DNA of 64,000 bases from Corynebacterium bouchesdurhonense (lineage in GTDB: Bacteria > Actinomycetota > Actinomycetes > Mycobacteriales > Mycobacteriaceae). Below the pieces are notes generated by a model. It saw nothing but the letters and a program-made list of their open reading frames with translations, was not told where the DNA came from and did not search any database. The stretch lies in the NCBI RefSeq assembly GCF_900078305.2, contig NZ_LT546026.1, positions 186,001-250,000 of the forward strand. The letters are read 5' to 3'. Position numbers and translations under genes: made by a program. The first letter of the stretch is position 1, and each line of letters begins with the position of its first letter. Positions 50,547-59,415 of this stretch are shown piece by piece.

Positions 50547-52121
50547 TTAGAAGGGGGGCCCATCCGGCCCGAAGGGGAACGGCCTGGGCAGGGTCGCGGC
50601 GGGCTCGCCGGAGGGCGGCTCGGGGCCGGGTGTTGGAGCGGATGTTGCGCCCGGTTCCGCCCCTCGCCGCCGCAGCCTCGCGCCGGCCGCGTGGCGCGCT
50701 CCGTCGGAATCGTTGAAGACGAGGTCCCCGTTCGGCCTGCGCAGGCCCGCCCGCGCCGTGCCCGGGTCGTACTCCATGTGGCTGGTGTTAAAGGCGTTGT
50801 CCCTGGCGTCGTTGTTGCACCTGTGATGCTGCCGGCACAGGGCGGTGAGATTGCCTATGTCCGTGTTCCCGCCCTGGATCCAGGCGAGGATGTGGTGGGC
50901 CTCGCACTCCGTGATCGGTGCCGAGCACCCGGCCCACGAGCACACCCCCTGCATGGCCAGCAGCGCGATCCTCTGGCCGATCGAGGCCATGCGCTCGCTG
51001 CGGTAGTAGTTGAGCGGTTCCTGCGAGTCGCTGCGGAAGGTGAGGAGGAACTCGGTGGCACCGTCCGTGCCGAGGCGCACGATGTCGAATGCGGTGACGT
51101 CGATGCCGGTGTTGGTGGAGAACAACGTTGTACCGTCGCCGTTCGCGATGTCCTCCGGGGTCACGGAGATGACAAGGGAGGCGGCCCCTCGCGTGTCGGA
51201 CTTCAGTGTGTCGTCGTAGCTCTTCAGCACGGTAATGAGCTGGTCGTACATGCGCTGGCGGGGCGAGCGGTAATCGTCGATGCCCTTCGGAATGTTCGAG
51301 TTCGGCGCCAAACCCTTGTCCAGCAGCGCCTTCAACAGCGCCGCGTCTCCTCGGGTTGCCTTCACGTGGATGTCTATCAGGCCGTCCGCTCCCGCCGGTC
51401 CGATGTCCACGCCGCGCTTCTCCATGCCGGCGTTCGGGTTCTGCGGCTGGCGGTGCTTGCGGTTTTCCTCGTCCACCCAGCGGCGGACGGTGGCGCGCAG
51501 GTCCTTCAGGTCGCGGTGCTCCGCCGCGCCGAGGGCCTCGGCAAGGAGGCGGGGCCGGGCCCCCTTTGCCGCGTCGAGGAGCTTGTCCAGCTCCTGGCGG
51601 ATCGCCTCTTGCTTCGCGGCGCTGATCGTATTCGCGTGGCCGCGGGCCTTCTCCTGCTCGGCTCGGGCCTTCTCTTGCTCCTTCGCCCGCTCCTCCTCGC
51701 GGCGCCGGCGGGCGGCCGCCTCCTCGGCCTCCCGCGCACGCCGCTCCTCCTCTGTTTCGGGGTGCTCCCCGCCGAACAGGTCCTCGGGAGCATCCTCCGG
51801 CTCGGGCGGGAGCTCGGGCTCGGCGAACAGGTCCCGGCCGCGGGCGAGGCGGTCGTAGCACTCGCGCGAGCTCAGCCCCATGCGCTCCTTGAAGTAGGCG
51901 TTGGCGTACTTGGCACCCACCAGCCTGCCGGCGCCGTCGCGCTCGGCCGTGTACGCGAAGCTCGCGTCGATGAACGCCTTCGCATTCAACGCTGCCTCGA
52001 GGCGCTCCATCTCCTCGTGCACCTCGTGGAACTTGACGGCAGAGGGGTCGGCGAACATGTCGCGGATCTGGAAGATCGCGTGCGTGATTGATGCGACGTG
52101 TTTCTGCAGCTCAGTGACCAT
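50547..52121 (-). CDS. HNH endonuclease domain protein (DUF222)
   Basis: A 524-residue protein of the actinobacterial DUF222-HNH group. A charged coiled-coil-like segment (about residues 125-175, rich in Glu, Arg and Ala) is followed by the C-terminal HNH domain (CSWAGCSAPITECEAHHILAW, then CRQHHRCNND). Such genes are often repeated in corynebacterial and mycobacterial genomes and sit in variable regions; some resemble retro- or intron-associated nucleases. GGAGGGGAGGCG precedes the ATG. Upstream DNA (52190-52240) is AT-rich. Confidence 0.85.
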   Translation of the reverse strand: MVTELQKHVASITHAIFQIRDMFADPSAVKFHEVHEEMERLEAALNAKAFIDASFAYTAERDGAGRLVGAKYANAYFKERMGLSSRECYDRLARGRDLFAEPELPPEPEDAPEDLFGGEHPETEEERRAREAEEAAARRRREEERAKEQEKARAEQEKARGHANTISAAKQEAIRQELDKLLDAAKGARPRLLAEALGAAEHRDLKDLRATVRRWVDEENRKHRQPQNPNAGMEKRGVDIGPAGADGLIDIHVKATRGDAALLKALLDKGLAPNSNIPKGIDDYRSPRQRMYDQLITVLKSYDDTLKSDTRGAASLVISVTPEDIANGDGTTLFSTNTGIDVTAFDIVRLGTDGATEFLLTFRSDSQEPLNYYRSERMASIGQRIALLAMQGVCSWAGCSAPITECEAHHILAWIQGGNTDIGNLTALCRQHHRCNNDARDNAFNTSHMEYDPGTARAGLRRPNGDLVFNDSDGARHAAGARLRRRGAEPGATSAPTPGPEPPSGEPAATLPRPFPFGPDGPPF

Positions 52122-52279
52122 ATCCGCCTCCCCTCCGGTGCCGTTTGTAGAAGTTGGACATAACCCTAGAAACCGGACCCCACACCACTCGGCCTTATGA
52201 TCGGCACTATAAACATAAATTAAAAAGTGTAACCAGGATCACATTTGCGCCACCTCTCAGACCCCACCCGCCACAAAGG

Positions 52280-53699
52280 TCACGCCGCAAGCCGCCCCGC
52301 CACGCCGAGCAGCAGCCCCACGGCCTGCGCAAACTCCGCGTCGCTGAGGTGGGCGAAGGACATCACGAAGCCGTCGCCGGCGGACCACAGCGTTTCCACC
52401 GTGCCGGCGGCGAGGCCAGCTGCCTGGAGGGCGGTGTCGAAGGCGGCGCGGTGCTCGGGGGCGTCGAAAAGCAATTGCACCTCCACGCCGCTGGCCGCGG
52501 ACATGCGCGCTTCTGCGCCCGGCAGCCGGCGCAGCGCGGGCAGCACCTCCGCCTCGAGCACCCGCCGCCGCCTGGCCACCCTCGCGTGGGCCGCGCGCGC
52601 GGTCCGCCGCACCGCCCCGCTTCGCAAAAGGTGCGCGATGGCGCGCTGCGTCACCGCACTCACGGGCATCCCCAGCACCTTGCGCACCTCCAGTAGCGCG
52701 TCGGCGCCACCGGCCGGCGCAACCACGTAGCCCGCCGAAAGCTCTTTGGACAAAAGCGTCGAGAAGGTCCCCAACGTGACCACGTCCTCGCCCAACGCGG
52801 CTAGTGGCGGCTGCGGGGCGATGCGGTATCGCAGCTCGGCGTTGAAGTCATCCTCAATAAGCACGGTCCCGGTGGTGGCGGCCCAGTCGATCAGCTCGGC
52901 GCGGCGTGTCGCCGGCATGGATCCGCCGATAGGGTAGAGGTGCGCGGGAGTGACCAGCAGCGCGTCGAGGCCCGAGTCCAGCCGAGCTAGCTCCACGCCA
53001 TCGGCGTCCGTGGCGCACCCCACCACCTCGTGCCCGGCGAGCGGGATCACGCGGCGCAGCCCGGGGTGCCCCGGATCCTCCACGCCCACGCGCAGCTCCC
53101 GCCCCAGGGACATCAGAATCAACAACAGTCCCTCGCGTGACCCGCCCGTCACCAGCACGCGGGACGGATCCACGCTCACCCCGCGCGCCAACCGCAGGTG
53201 CTCCGCGATCGCGCCGCGCAGCTCGGGCTCGCCGGCCGGATCGACGCGCTGCCCGGGCGCCGCCGGTTCCGCGGCCGCCTCCCGCCACGCGCGCCGCCAC
53301 GCCGCGCCCCCTATCGCGCCGATACCGCCCCCGGTCGGCCGCAGCGAGAGCGATGGGGGAGCATTGCGCTTGTCGACGCCCCCTTCGCCACCAACCCAGG
53401 GGGGGATGTTATGCAGGTCCGCCACCGCCACCCACGCCCGCGGCGGCGGCCGCGACGCGCAGCTGCGGGTGCACCCGCGTAGGCGCGCCCTGGGCGAGCA
53501 GCAGATAGCCCTCGCCCGCGAGCTGGTCGTAGGCGGCCACCACGGTGCCGCGGGACACACCCGCCTGCTGGGCAGCGGCGCGAGTGGAGGGGAGCTCGTC
53601 GCCGGGGGCGAGCACGCCGCTGGCTATGGCCGCGCGCACCGATGCGGCAATTTGCGCGGGGAGGGGCTGGGGGTTGCTGCGGGAGACGTCGAAAAGCAT
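52280..53699 (-). pseudogene. pdxR: MocR/PdxR-family regulator, frame broken between HTH and aminotransferase domains
   Basis: A GntR-type winged helix (53699 leftward, PAQIAASVRAAIASGVLAPG) is normally fused to an aminotransferase-like domain that senses PLP and controls pdx genes; the neighbour pdxS fits. Here the HTH frame stops at 53409 (after a run of Ala and Gly), while the aminotransferase part continues in another frame (SLRPTGGG... to 52280, with PLP lysine in LLSKELSAGY). The shift lies in a GCC/GGC-rich linker near 53410-53470. The linker also holds a mini-palindrome (53355-53387) read in frame as GGEGGVDK. A real mutation, a sequencing slip, or recoding are all possible. GGAGGGCTC precedes the ATG at 53699. 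Confidence 0.8.
53355..53387 (-). repeat. Mini-palindrome motif copy in the PdxR linker
   Basis: GGGGGAGCATTGCGCTTGTC, then GACGCCCCCTTCG. Exact core at 53368-53376, and one of the longest copies. It lies in the linker between the DNA-binding and aminotransferase domains. Confidence 0.7.
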
Positions 53700-53706
53700 G
53701 AGCCCT

Positions 53707-53739
53707 CCAAACTGGTCCAGAGAAGTGGTGCCAAACTGG
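53707..53739. promoter_or_regulatory. Direct repeat, probable PdxR operator
   Basis: CCAAACTGG occurs at 53707-53715 and 53731-53739, 24 bp apart, in the divergent pdxR-pdxS gap. MocR/PdxR proteins bind paired direct repeats in just this place, so this is the likely operator for both genes. Confidence 0.6.
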
Positions 53740-53778
53740 CTCTAGGAATCTACCAGTGTCGGGTGCAGACTGATCTGT

Positions 53779-54654
53779 ATGGCTGACTTTTCTGAGCTGA
53801 ACAAGCAATTCATCGGCGGCGTGATCATGGACGTGGTCACGCCCGAGCAGGCGAAGATCGCCGAGGACGCAGGCGCCAGCGCCGTGATGGCGCTGGAGCG
53901 CGTGCCCGCGGACATCCGCGCGCAGGGCGGCGTGGCACGCATGAGCGACCCGGACCTCATCGAGGGCATCATCAACGCGGTGGACATCCCGGTCATGGCG
54001 AAGGCTCGCATCGGCCACACCTACGAGGCCAAGATCCTCGAGCACCTGGGGGTGGACTACATCGACGAGTCCGAGGTGCTCAGCCCGGCGGATTACGTCA
54101 ATCACATTGACAAGCGCGGCTTCACCGTCCCGTTCGTGTGCGGCGCGACCAACCTCGGCGAGGCGCTGCGCCGCGTTAACGAGGGCGCGGCCATGATCCG
54201 CTCCAAGGGCGAGGCCGGCACCGGCGACGTCTCCGAGGCCACCAAGCACATCCGCAAGATCAAGGCCGAGATCGCGGGCCTGCAGGCCATCTGGAACTCC
54301 AACCGCGACGAGCTTTACGTGGCCGCGAAGGAGCTCCAAGCCCCGTACGACCTGGTGGCGTACGTGGCAGAGCACGGCGGGCTGCCGGTGCCCCTGCTGG
54401 TGGCCGGCGGCGTGTCCACCCCGGCGGACGCGGCGCAGATGATGTACCTGGGCGCTGACGGCGTGTTCGTCGGCTCCGGCATTTTCAAGTCCGGCAACCC
54501 CGAGGCCCGCGCGAAGGCCGTGGTCAAGGCCGTGAAGAACTGGCAGGACATCGAGGCCGTCACAGAGGCTTCCCGCGGGCTGGGCGAGGCCATGGTGGGC
54601 ATCAACGTCGCCGACCTGCCCGCGCCGCACCGCCTGGCGGAGCGCGGCTGGTAA
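53779..54654 (+). CDS. pdxS: Pyridoxal 5'-phosphate synthase lyase subunit
   Basis: Forms PLP from ribose 5-phosphate, glyceraldehyde 3-phosphate and ammonia. It has 291 residues and a (beta/alpha)8 fold with [20 protein letters not shown], catalytic lysines in [11 protein letters not shown] and in [10 protein letters not shown], and the phosphate site [14 protein letters not shown]. Normally partnered by the glutaminase PdxT; no pdxT follows here, since a convergent transporter gene is next. Probably controlled by the divergent PdxR homologue. Confidence 0.96.
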   Translation: MADFSELNKQFIGGVIMDVVTPEQAKIAEDAGASAVMALERVPADIRAQGGVARMSDPDLIEGIINAVDIPVMAKARIGHTYEAKILEHLGVDYIDESEVLSPADYVNHIDKRGFTVPFVCGATNLGEALRRVNEGAAMIRSKGEAGTGDVSEATKHIRKIKAEIAGLQAIWNSNRDELYVAAKELQAPYDLVAYVAEHGGLPVPLLVAGGVSTPADAAQMMYLGADGVFVGSGIFKSGNPEARAKAVVKAVKNWQDIEAVTEASRGLGEAMVGINVADLPAPHRLAERGW

Positions 54655-54659
54655 GAGGT

Positions 54660-54714
54660 CTAGGCGGTCGAGGCGGTAGCGGAAGCGGCCCCACCGCCTA
54701 CATCCGCCGCCTAG
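54660..54714. terminator. Nested hairpin between convergent pdxS and the peptide transporter gene
   Basis: Outer arms CTAGGCGG (54660-54667) and CCGCCTAG (54707-54714), inner arms AGGCGGT (54671-54677) and ACCGCCT (54693-54699). No T-tract. The position suggests a bidirectional terminator. Confidence 0.55.
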
Positions 54715-54724
54715 CCCCCGCCGC

Positions 54725-56209
54725 CTAGCGGATGTCCACGAACTTCCGCGCCACCCAGCGGCGGATGGCAACCAGGAACACGCCGAGCGCGATGGTGATC
54801 GCGGACAGGGTGAGGAAGAACGTGCGCTCAGCGGTTGCGTCGTCCGGGTTGTAGAGCGAGCCCAGCACGCCGGACAGCGCGGTACCCATGGACACCGACA
54901 TTAGCCAGACCGCAAACAGCCGGGACTTGAACGCCAGGGGGGCGACCTTGGTGGCCAACGAGTTGCCCACGGGGGAGAGCAGCAACTCACCCATGGTGAA
55001 CAGGAACAGAATCAGCACGAGCACCAGCAGCGGCGTGGACTGTTCGCCCTTGCCCACGTACGGCAAGAAGATGAACAGGGACAGGCCGATGATGATGTTG
55101 GCCACGCCGAACTTGGTGGCGGAGGACCACTGGCGCTCGCCCAGTTTCGTCCACGCCGTGGCAAAGAGCGGCGCGAAGATGATGATGAACGCGGGGTTGA
55201 AGGATTGCACTTGGGCCGGGGTTAGCGAGAAGCCGAACAGGCTCAGGTCCGCGCGCTGGTCGGAGTAGACGGCCACCACCGTGAACTGCGACTGGAAGAT
55301 GGCAAAGAACGCCACGGAGCCGACGAGGAGCGGGATGTAGCCGGTGAGGCGGGACTTCTCCGCGTCGGTGACCTCGGTGGATGCGTACATCTCGCGCAGC
55401 AGGACCACCGTCGCCACCAGGGCAACGGTGAAGACGACCCAGGACAGCCAATCCAGCGGCAGGATGCCGGTGGCCAGCAGGCCGACCAGCAGGAGCGCGA
55501 CCGCGGCGACGCCCAGCCCCCACTTCGCCCACTCGGAGCGCGGAAGCGGGTTGGGGACCTCGGAGCCGGCTGCGCCGATGGAAGACTTGCGCATCGCGGT
55601 GTACTGCGCCAGCCCGATGGCCATGCCGATGGCTGCCAGGCCGAAGCCCCAGTGGAAGCCCGCCATGCCCCACACCCAGCCGGTGACCGCGGGGCCGAGC
55701 AGGCCGCCGATATTGACCGCCATGTAGAAGATGGAGAAGCCGGCGTCACGGCGCGGGTCTTCCCGGCTGTAGAGATCCCCGAGCACCACCTGGGAAGCTG
55801 TCTTCACGCCGCCGGAGCCGATGCCGACGCACACCAGGCCGATGGCAAGTCCTGCCGCACCCGGGACCAGGGCGAGCACGATATGACCGATCATGACCAA
55901 AATCGCGGAGTAGTACAGGGTGCGTTCGGCACCGAGGAGACGATCGCCGACGAACGATGCCACCAGCGCCATCATGTAGACGAAACCGCCGTAGGCGCCC
56001 ACGAGGCTCAGGGCCGTGGATTGGCCAATCCCGAGGCCGCCCTCTGTTGTGGCGTAGTACATGTAGAACGCCAGCAGTGCCTGCATGCCGTAGAAACTGA
56101 AGCGCTCCCACAGCTCGATGCCGAAGAGGTTGGCTAGCCCCCAAGGTTGTCCGAAGAAAGTGCGCTCGGTCTGCGGTGCGTCCGCGCCGGGCGGGGTTTG
56201 GGTACTCAT
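54725..56209 (-). CDS. Proton-dependent di/tripeptide transporter (POT/PTR family)
   Basis: A 494-residue MFS transporter with twelve to fourteen helices. The POT signature FGIELWERFSFYGMQALLAF is at residues 29-48 (ExxERFxYYG type), and the second family signature is seen near DAGFSIFYMAVNIGGLLGP. It imports peptides using the proton gradient. Last gene of the accessory block before dop, reading away from it. Confidence 0.93.
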   Translation of the reverse strand: MSTQTPPGADAPQTERTFFGQPWGLANLFGIELWERFSFYGMQALLAFYMYYATTEGGLGIGQSTALSLVGAYGGFVYMMALVASFVGDRLLGAERTLYYSAILVMIGHIVLALVPGAAGLAIGLVCVGIGSGGVKTASQVVLGDLYSREDPRRDAGFSIFYMAVNIGGLLGPAVTGWVWGMAGFHWGFGLAAIGMAIGLAQYTAMRKSSIGAAGSEVPNPLPRSEWAKWGLGVAAVALLLVGLLATGILPLDWLSWVVFTVALVATVVLLREMYASTEVTDAEKSRLTGYIPLLVGSVAFFAIFQSQFTVVAVYSDQRADLSLFGFSLTPAQVQSFNPAFIIIFAPLFATAWTKLGERQWSSATKFGVANIIIGLSLFIFLPYVGKGEQSTPLLVLVLILFLFTMGELLLSPVGNSLATKVAPLAFKSRLFAVWLMSVSMGTALSGVLGSLYNPDDATAERTFFLTLSAITIALGVFLVAIRRWVARKFVDIR

Positions 56210-56273
56210 ATCGATAAAATACGGCCCGCCGTATTCTCAGCCAAACGGCGGCGGCGCGCTAATCTCGACTCCC

Positions 56274-57785
56274 ATGACGCGCTTCATGGGCACCGAGACC
56301 GAGTACGGCATCACCACGCCGTTAAACCCCGCCATTAGCCCGCTGCTCACCTCCACCCACGCCGTGGTGGCGTACGCGGCGCTCAATACCGTCGCGCGTA
56401 CGCGCTGGGACTACCGCGAGGAGGCACCGCTCAAGGACGCCCGCGGCTTCGACCTCCAGCGCTACCGCACGGTGCCGGTGGTTGACCCGAACGCGGTGGG
56501 CATCGCCAACGTGGTCACGGTAAACGGCGCGCGCTTTTATGTGGACCACGGGCACCCGGAGTACTCCGCCCCGGAGACGTCCAACGCGCTGGATGCCATG
56601 ATCTACGACGCGGCAGGGGACCACTACCTCAACCAGGCGGCGCGCAGCATCCAAAAGCTGTGGGAGGAGCAGGTCAGCGTGTTGGAACGCCAGGAGCCGT
56701 GCCCGCCGGTGAAGTTCTACAAGAACAACGTGGACGGCAAGGGCCAGTCCTACGGCAGCCACGAGAACTACCTCTACTCGCGCCACACCGATTTCCAGGC
56801 GCTCACGCAGGCGCTCATCCCGTTCTTCGTCACACGCCAGGTCATCATCGGCGCGGGCCGGGTGGGTATCGGCCAGGCCAGCGAGCGCGACGGTTTCCAA
56901 ATCTCGCAGCGCGCCGACTTCTTCGAGCAGGAGATCTCGCTGGAGACCACCTTGAACCGCGGCATCGTGAACACGCGCGACGAGCCGCACGCATCGCCGG
57001 AGCGTTTCCGCCGCCTCCACGTCATCGTCGGCGATGCCAACATGAGCCAGTACTCCAACTTTCTCAAGCTGGGCATGACCTCGCTCGTCCTCGACGCGGT
57101 GGAAGCCGGCACCGGGTTCGGGGACCTCGCACTGAAAGACCCGGTGGCCGAGATCAAACGCGTGTCGCACGATCCCTCCCTCACCCACGAGCTTTTGCTT
57201 GCCGACGGCACCCGCGCCACCGCCATCGCCATCCTGCGCGAGTACCGCAGCCGCTGTGCGAGCCTGGTGGGGGATGGCGGCGGCGAAGGGGGCGTCGACA
57301 AGCAGGTGCTCCGGCTCTGGGGCGAGATCTTGGACGACCTTGAGCGAGACCCGCTTTCCACCGCGGACCGGCTGGACTGGACGGCCAAGCTGGCGCTGGT
57401 GCGCAGCTACCTCGACCGCGGCGTGGACATCGCGGACCCGAAGCTGAAGCTGATCGACATTCAGTACGCGGACATCGACCCGGAAAAGTCCCTCTACCAC
57501 GCGCTGGTGCGCAAGGGGCGGATGCGCACGCTTGTGGCGCCCGAGGTGATTGAGCGGGCCGTGACCGTGCCCCCGTCCGACTCGCGCGCGTATTTCCGAG
57601 GCACGGCGACGGCCAAGTTCGGGGAGGAGATCGCGGCCTCGAGCTGGCAGGGCATGCTGTTCAACGTGGACGGGCAACTCCACCGCGTGGACATGGACAC
57701 GGTGGATTCCTTCACCGAGGCCGAGGTGGGATCACTTCTCGCCGGCGCGGAAACAGCCCGGGATCTCCTCGCCGGGTTAGGGTAG
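56274..57785 (+). CDS. dop: Depupylase/deamidase Dop
   Basis: Removes Pup from substrates and converts the C-terminal Gln of Pup to Glu. It has 503 residues and a glutamine-synthetase-like fold with the N-terminal MGTETEYGI glutamate motif, NNVDGKGQSYGSHENYL, and QRADFFEQE; the Dop loop is present. ATG at 56274 lies eight nt after a TAATCT -10 box (56260-56265), so probably leaderless. A mini-palindrome (57288-57312) is read in frame near residues 336-347 (GGEGGVDKQVL), an insertion-like low-complexity stretch. pup follows after 4 nt. Confidence 0.95.
   Translation: MTRFMGTETEYGITTPLNPAISPLLTSTHAVVAYAALNTVARTRWDYREEAPLKDARGFDLQRYRTVPVVDPNAVGIANVVTVNGARFYVDHGHPEYSAPETSNALDAMIYDAAGDHYLNQAARSIQKLWEEQVSVLERQEPCPPVKFYKNNVDGKGQSYGSHENYLYSRHTDFQALTQALIPFFVTRQVIIGAGRVGIGQASERDGFQISQRADFFEQEISLETTLNRGIVNTRDEPHASPERFRRLHVIVGDANMSQYSNFLKLGMTSLVLDAVEAGTGFGDLALKDPVAEIKRVSHDPSLTHELLLADGTRATAIAILREYRSRCASLVGDGGGEGGVDKQVLRLWGEILDDLERDPLSTADRLDWTAKLALVRSYLDRGVDIADPKLKLIDIQYADIDPEKSLYHALVRKGRMRTLVAPEVIERAVTVPPSDSRAYFRGTATAKFGEEIAASSWQGMLFNVDGQLHRVDMDTVDSFTEAEVGSLLAGAETARDLLAGLG
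57288..57312 (+). repeat. Mini-palindrome motif copy inside dop
   Basis: GGGGGCGTCGACAAGCAGGT then GCTCC, exact core at 57295-57303. Read in frame in a glycine-rich loop of Dop. Confidence 0.7.
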
Positions 57786-57789
57786 ACGC

Positions 57790-57978
57790 ATGTCGAACCA
57801 ACAGCAGATTCACGGCCACACCGGCGGCGGGGACGACGCGGAGGGCACCCCGGCCCAGGCCGGCCAGGCGCAGATCAACACGGCGGGCACCGACGACCTC
57901 CTCGACGAGATCGACGCCCTGCTGGACACGAACGCGGAGGAGTTCGTCCGCTCGTTCGTGCAAAAGGGCGGGCAGTAG
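57790..57978 (+). CDS. pup: Prokaryotic ubiquitin-like protein Pup
   Basis: A 62-residue, mostly disordered modifier that is attached to lysines of target proteins by PafA. The C-terminal half is conserved (DLLDEIDALLDTNAEEFVRSF) and the end is GGQ, so it must be deamidated by Dop before use. TAGGGT (57778-57783) lies six nt before the ATG, within the end of dop, suggesting its own leaderless transcript. pafA starts only 3 nt after its stop; no proteasome genes lie between. Confidence 0.97.
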   Translation: MSNQQQIHGHTGGGDDAEGTPAQAGQAQINTAGTDDLLDEIDALLDTNAEEFVRSFVQKGGQ

Positions 57979-57981
57979 CTC

Positions 57982-59415
57982 ATGGCGCAGCCCGCGGCTC
58001 CGGGCGCGGCGCAGGCCGTCTACCCGCGCCGGATCATGGGGGTGGAAACCGAGTTCGGGGTGGCCGCCTACCGTGCTGGTGAGACGGTGCTCACCCCCGA
58101 AGAGGTGGCCCGCTATCTTTTCCGCCCGGTGGTGGCCGAGCACCGCAGCTCCAACATCTTCACGGCGAACGCGTCGCGCCTCTACTTGGACGTTGGCTCG
58201 CACCCCGAGTTCGCCACCGCCGAGTGCGATTCGGTGACACAACTGCTCAACTACGACAAGTCGGGCGAGCTCATCTTCAACCGCCTGGCCCGCCAGGCCG
58301 AGGAGGCGCTCGCGGCGGACGGGATCGCGGGGGATGTCTACCTGCTGAAGAACAACGTCGACTCCCAGGGCAACTCCTACGGCACGCACGAGAACTACCT
58401 GGTCAGCCGCGAACTGGTGCTGAAATCCTTTGGAAAGCAGCTCCTGCCGTTCCTCATCACCCGCCAGCTGATCTGCGGCGCCGGCATGGTCAAAAACGGC
58501 CAGTTTGTCATCTCGCAGCGCGCGGACCAGGTGTGGGAGGGCGTATCGTCTGCCACCACCAGGACGCGCCCAATCATCAACACCCGCGACGAGCCGCACG
58601 GGGATTCGCGCCGCTTCCGCCGCATGCACGTCATCGTGGGCGACTCCAACATGTCCGAGCCCTCCTTCGCCCTCAAGGTCGGCTCCACCCTCCTTGTCAT
58701 CGAGATGCTCGAGGCCGGCTTCGACCTCCCGGACTTCGAGCTGCAGAACCCGATCAGCCACATCCGCGAAATCGCGGCCGACCCCACCGGCACCACGGAG
58801 CTTGCGCTTGCCGACGGCACCTCCACAACCGCCCTCGACATCCAGCGGGCCACCCACGCCGCCGCGGCGAGATGGCTGGAGGTCCGCCCCGACGAGGGCA
58901 CCCCGAACGCGGAGATGGAGCGCATCGTGGACCTGTGGGGCCGCGTGCTCGACGCCATCGGAGCACAGGATTTCTCGGGCGTGGACCGGGAGATTGACTG
59001 GGTGATCAAGCGCAAGCTGCTCACCCAGTTCAAGGACCGCCTCGGCGTGGACTGGGACCACCCGAAGCTGGCGCAGATCGACCTAACGTACCACGACACC
59101 CACCCGGAGCGGGGCCTGTTCTACGTGCTTGAGCGCAAGGGGCTGGCGGCGCGCTGGACCACCGACGACGCCATCGAGCGGGCCGCCGCCGAGCCCCCGC
59201 AGACCACCCGCGCGGCGCTGCGCGGCCGCTTCCTCGAGGCCGCGCGGGCGGCGGGAGCCGACCACAACGTGGACTGGGTGCACCTGAAGGTCAACCGCCC
59301 CGAGCCGCGCACCGTGGCCATGCTCGACCCGTTCCTCACCTCCAACGCCGAGGTGGAGGAGCTGATCAAACAGCTGGGGGCGAAGCAGGGGGCCCAGCAG
59401 GGGGCACAGCCGTGA
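57982..59415 (+). CDS. pafA: Pup ligase PafA
   Basis: Joins deamidated Pup to substrate lysines using ATP. It has 477 residues and a glutamine-synthetase-like fold related to Dop (VETEFGVAAYRAG at the start, NNVDSQGNSYGTHENYL, SQRADQVWEG). ADGTSTTALD aligns with ADGTRATAIA of Dop. Its stop overlaps the pafB GTG by four bases. Cytoplasmic; works with pup, dop and mpa. Confidence 0.96.
   Translation: MAQPAAPGAAQAVYPRRIMGVETEFGVAAYRAGETVLTPEEVARYLFRPVVAEHRSSNIFTANASRLYLDVGSHPEFATAECDSVTQLLNYDKSGELIFNRLARQAEEALAADGIAGDVYLLKNNVDSQGNSYGTHENYLVSRELVLKSFGKQLLPFLITRQLICGAGMVKNGQFVISQRADQVWEGVSSATTRTRPIINTRDEPHGDSRRFRRMHVIVGDSNMSEPSFALKVGSTLLVIEMLEAGFDLPDFELQNPISHIREIAADPTGTTELALADGTSTTALDIQRATHAAAARWLEVRPDEGTPNAEMERIVDLWGRVLDAIGAQDFSGVDREIDWVIKRKLLTQFKDRLGVDWDHPKLAQIDLTYHDTHPERGLFYVLERKGLAARWTTDDAIERAAAEPPQTTRAALRGRFLEAARAAGADHNVDWVHLKVNRPEPRTVAMLDPFLTSNAEVEELIKQLGAKQGAQQGAQP

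Noticed and set aside
54100..54120. CATTGACAAGCGC in pdxS as a motif copy
   Set aside because: Lacks the TCGA part of the core and lies in conserved coding sequence (NHIDKRGF).
57197..58814. Counting the cores at 57197 (dop) and 58806 (pafA) as independent motif copies
   Set aside because: Both encode the conserved LADGT segment at homologous places in Dop and PafA, so shared ancestry of coding sequence explains them. They are listed only as one-base variants.
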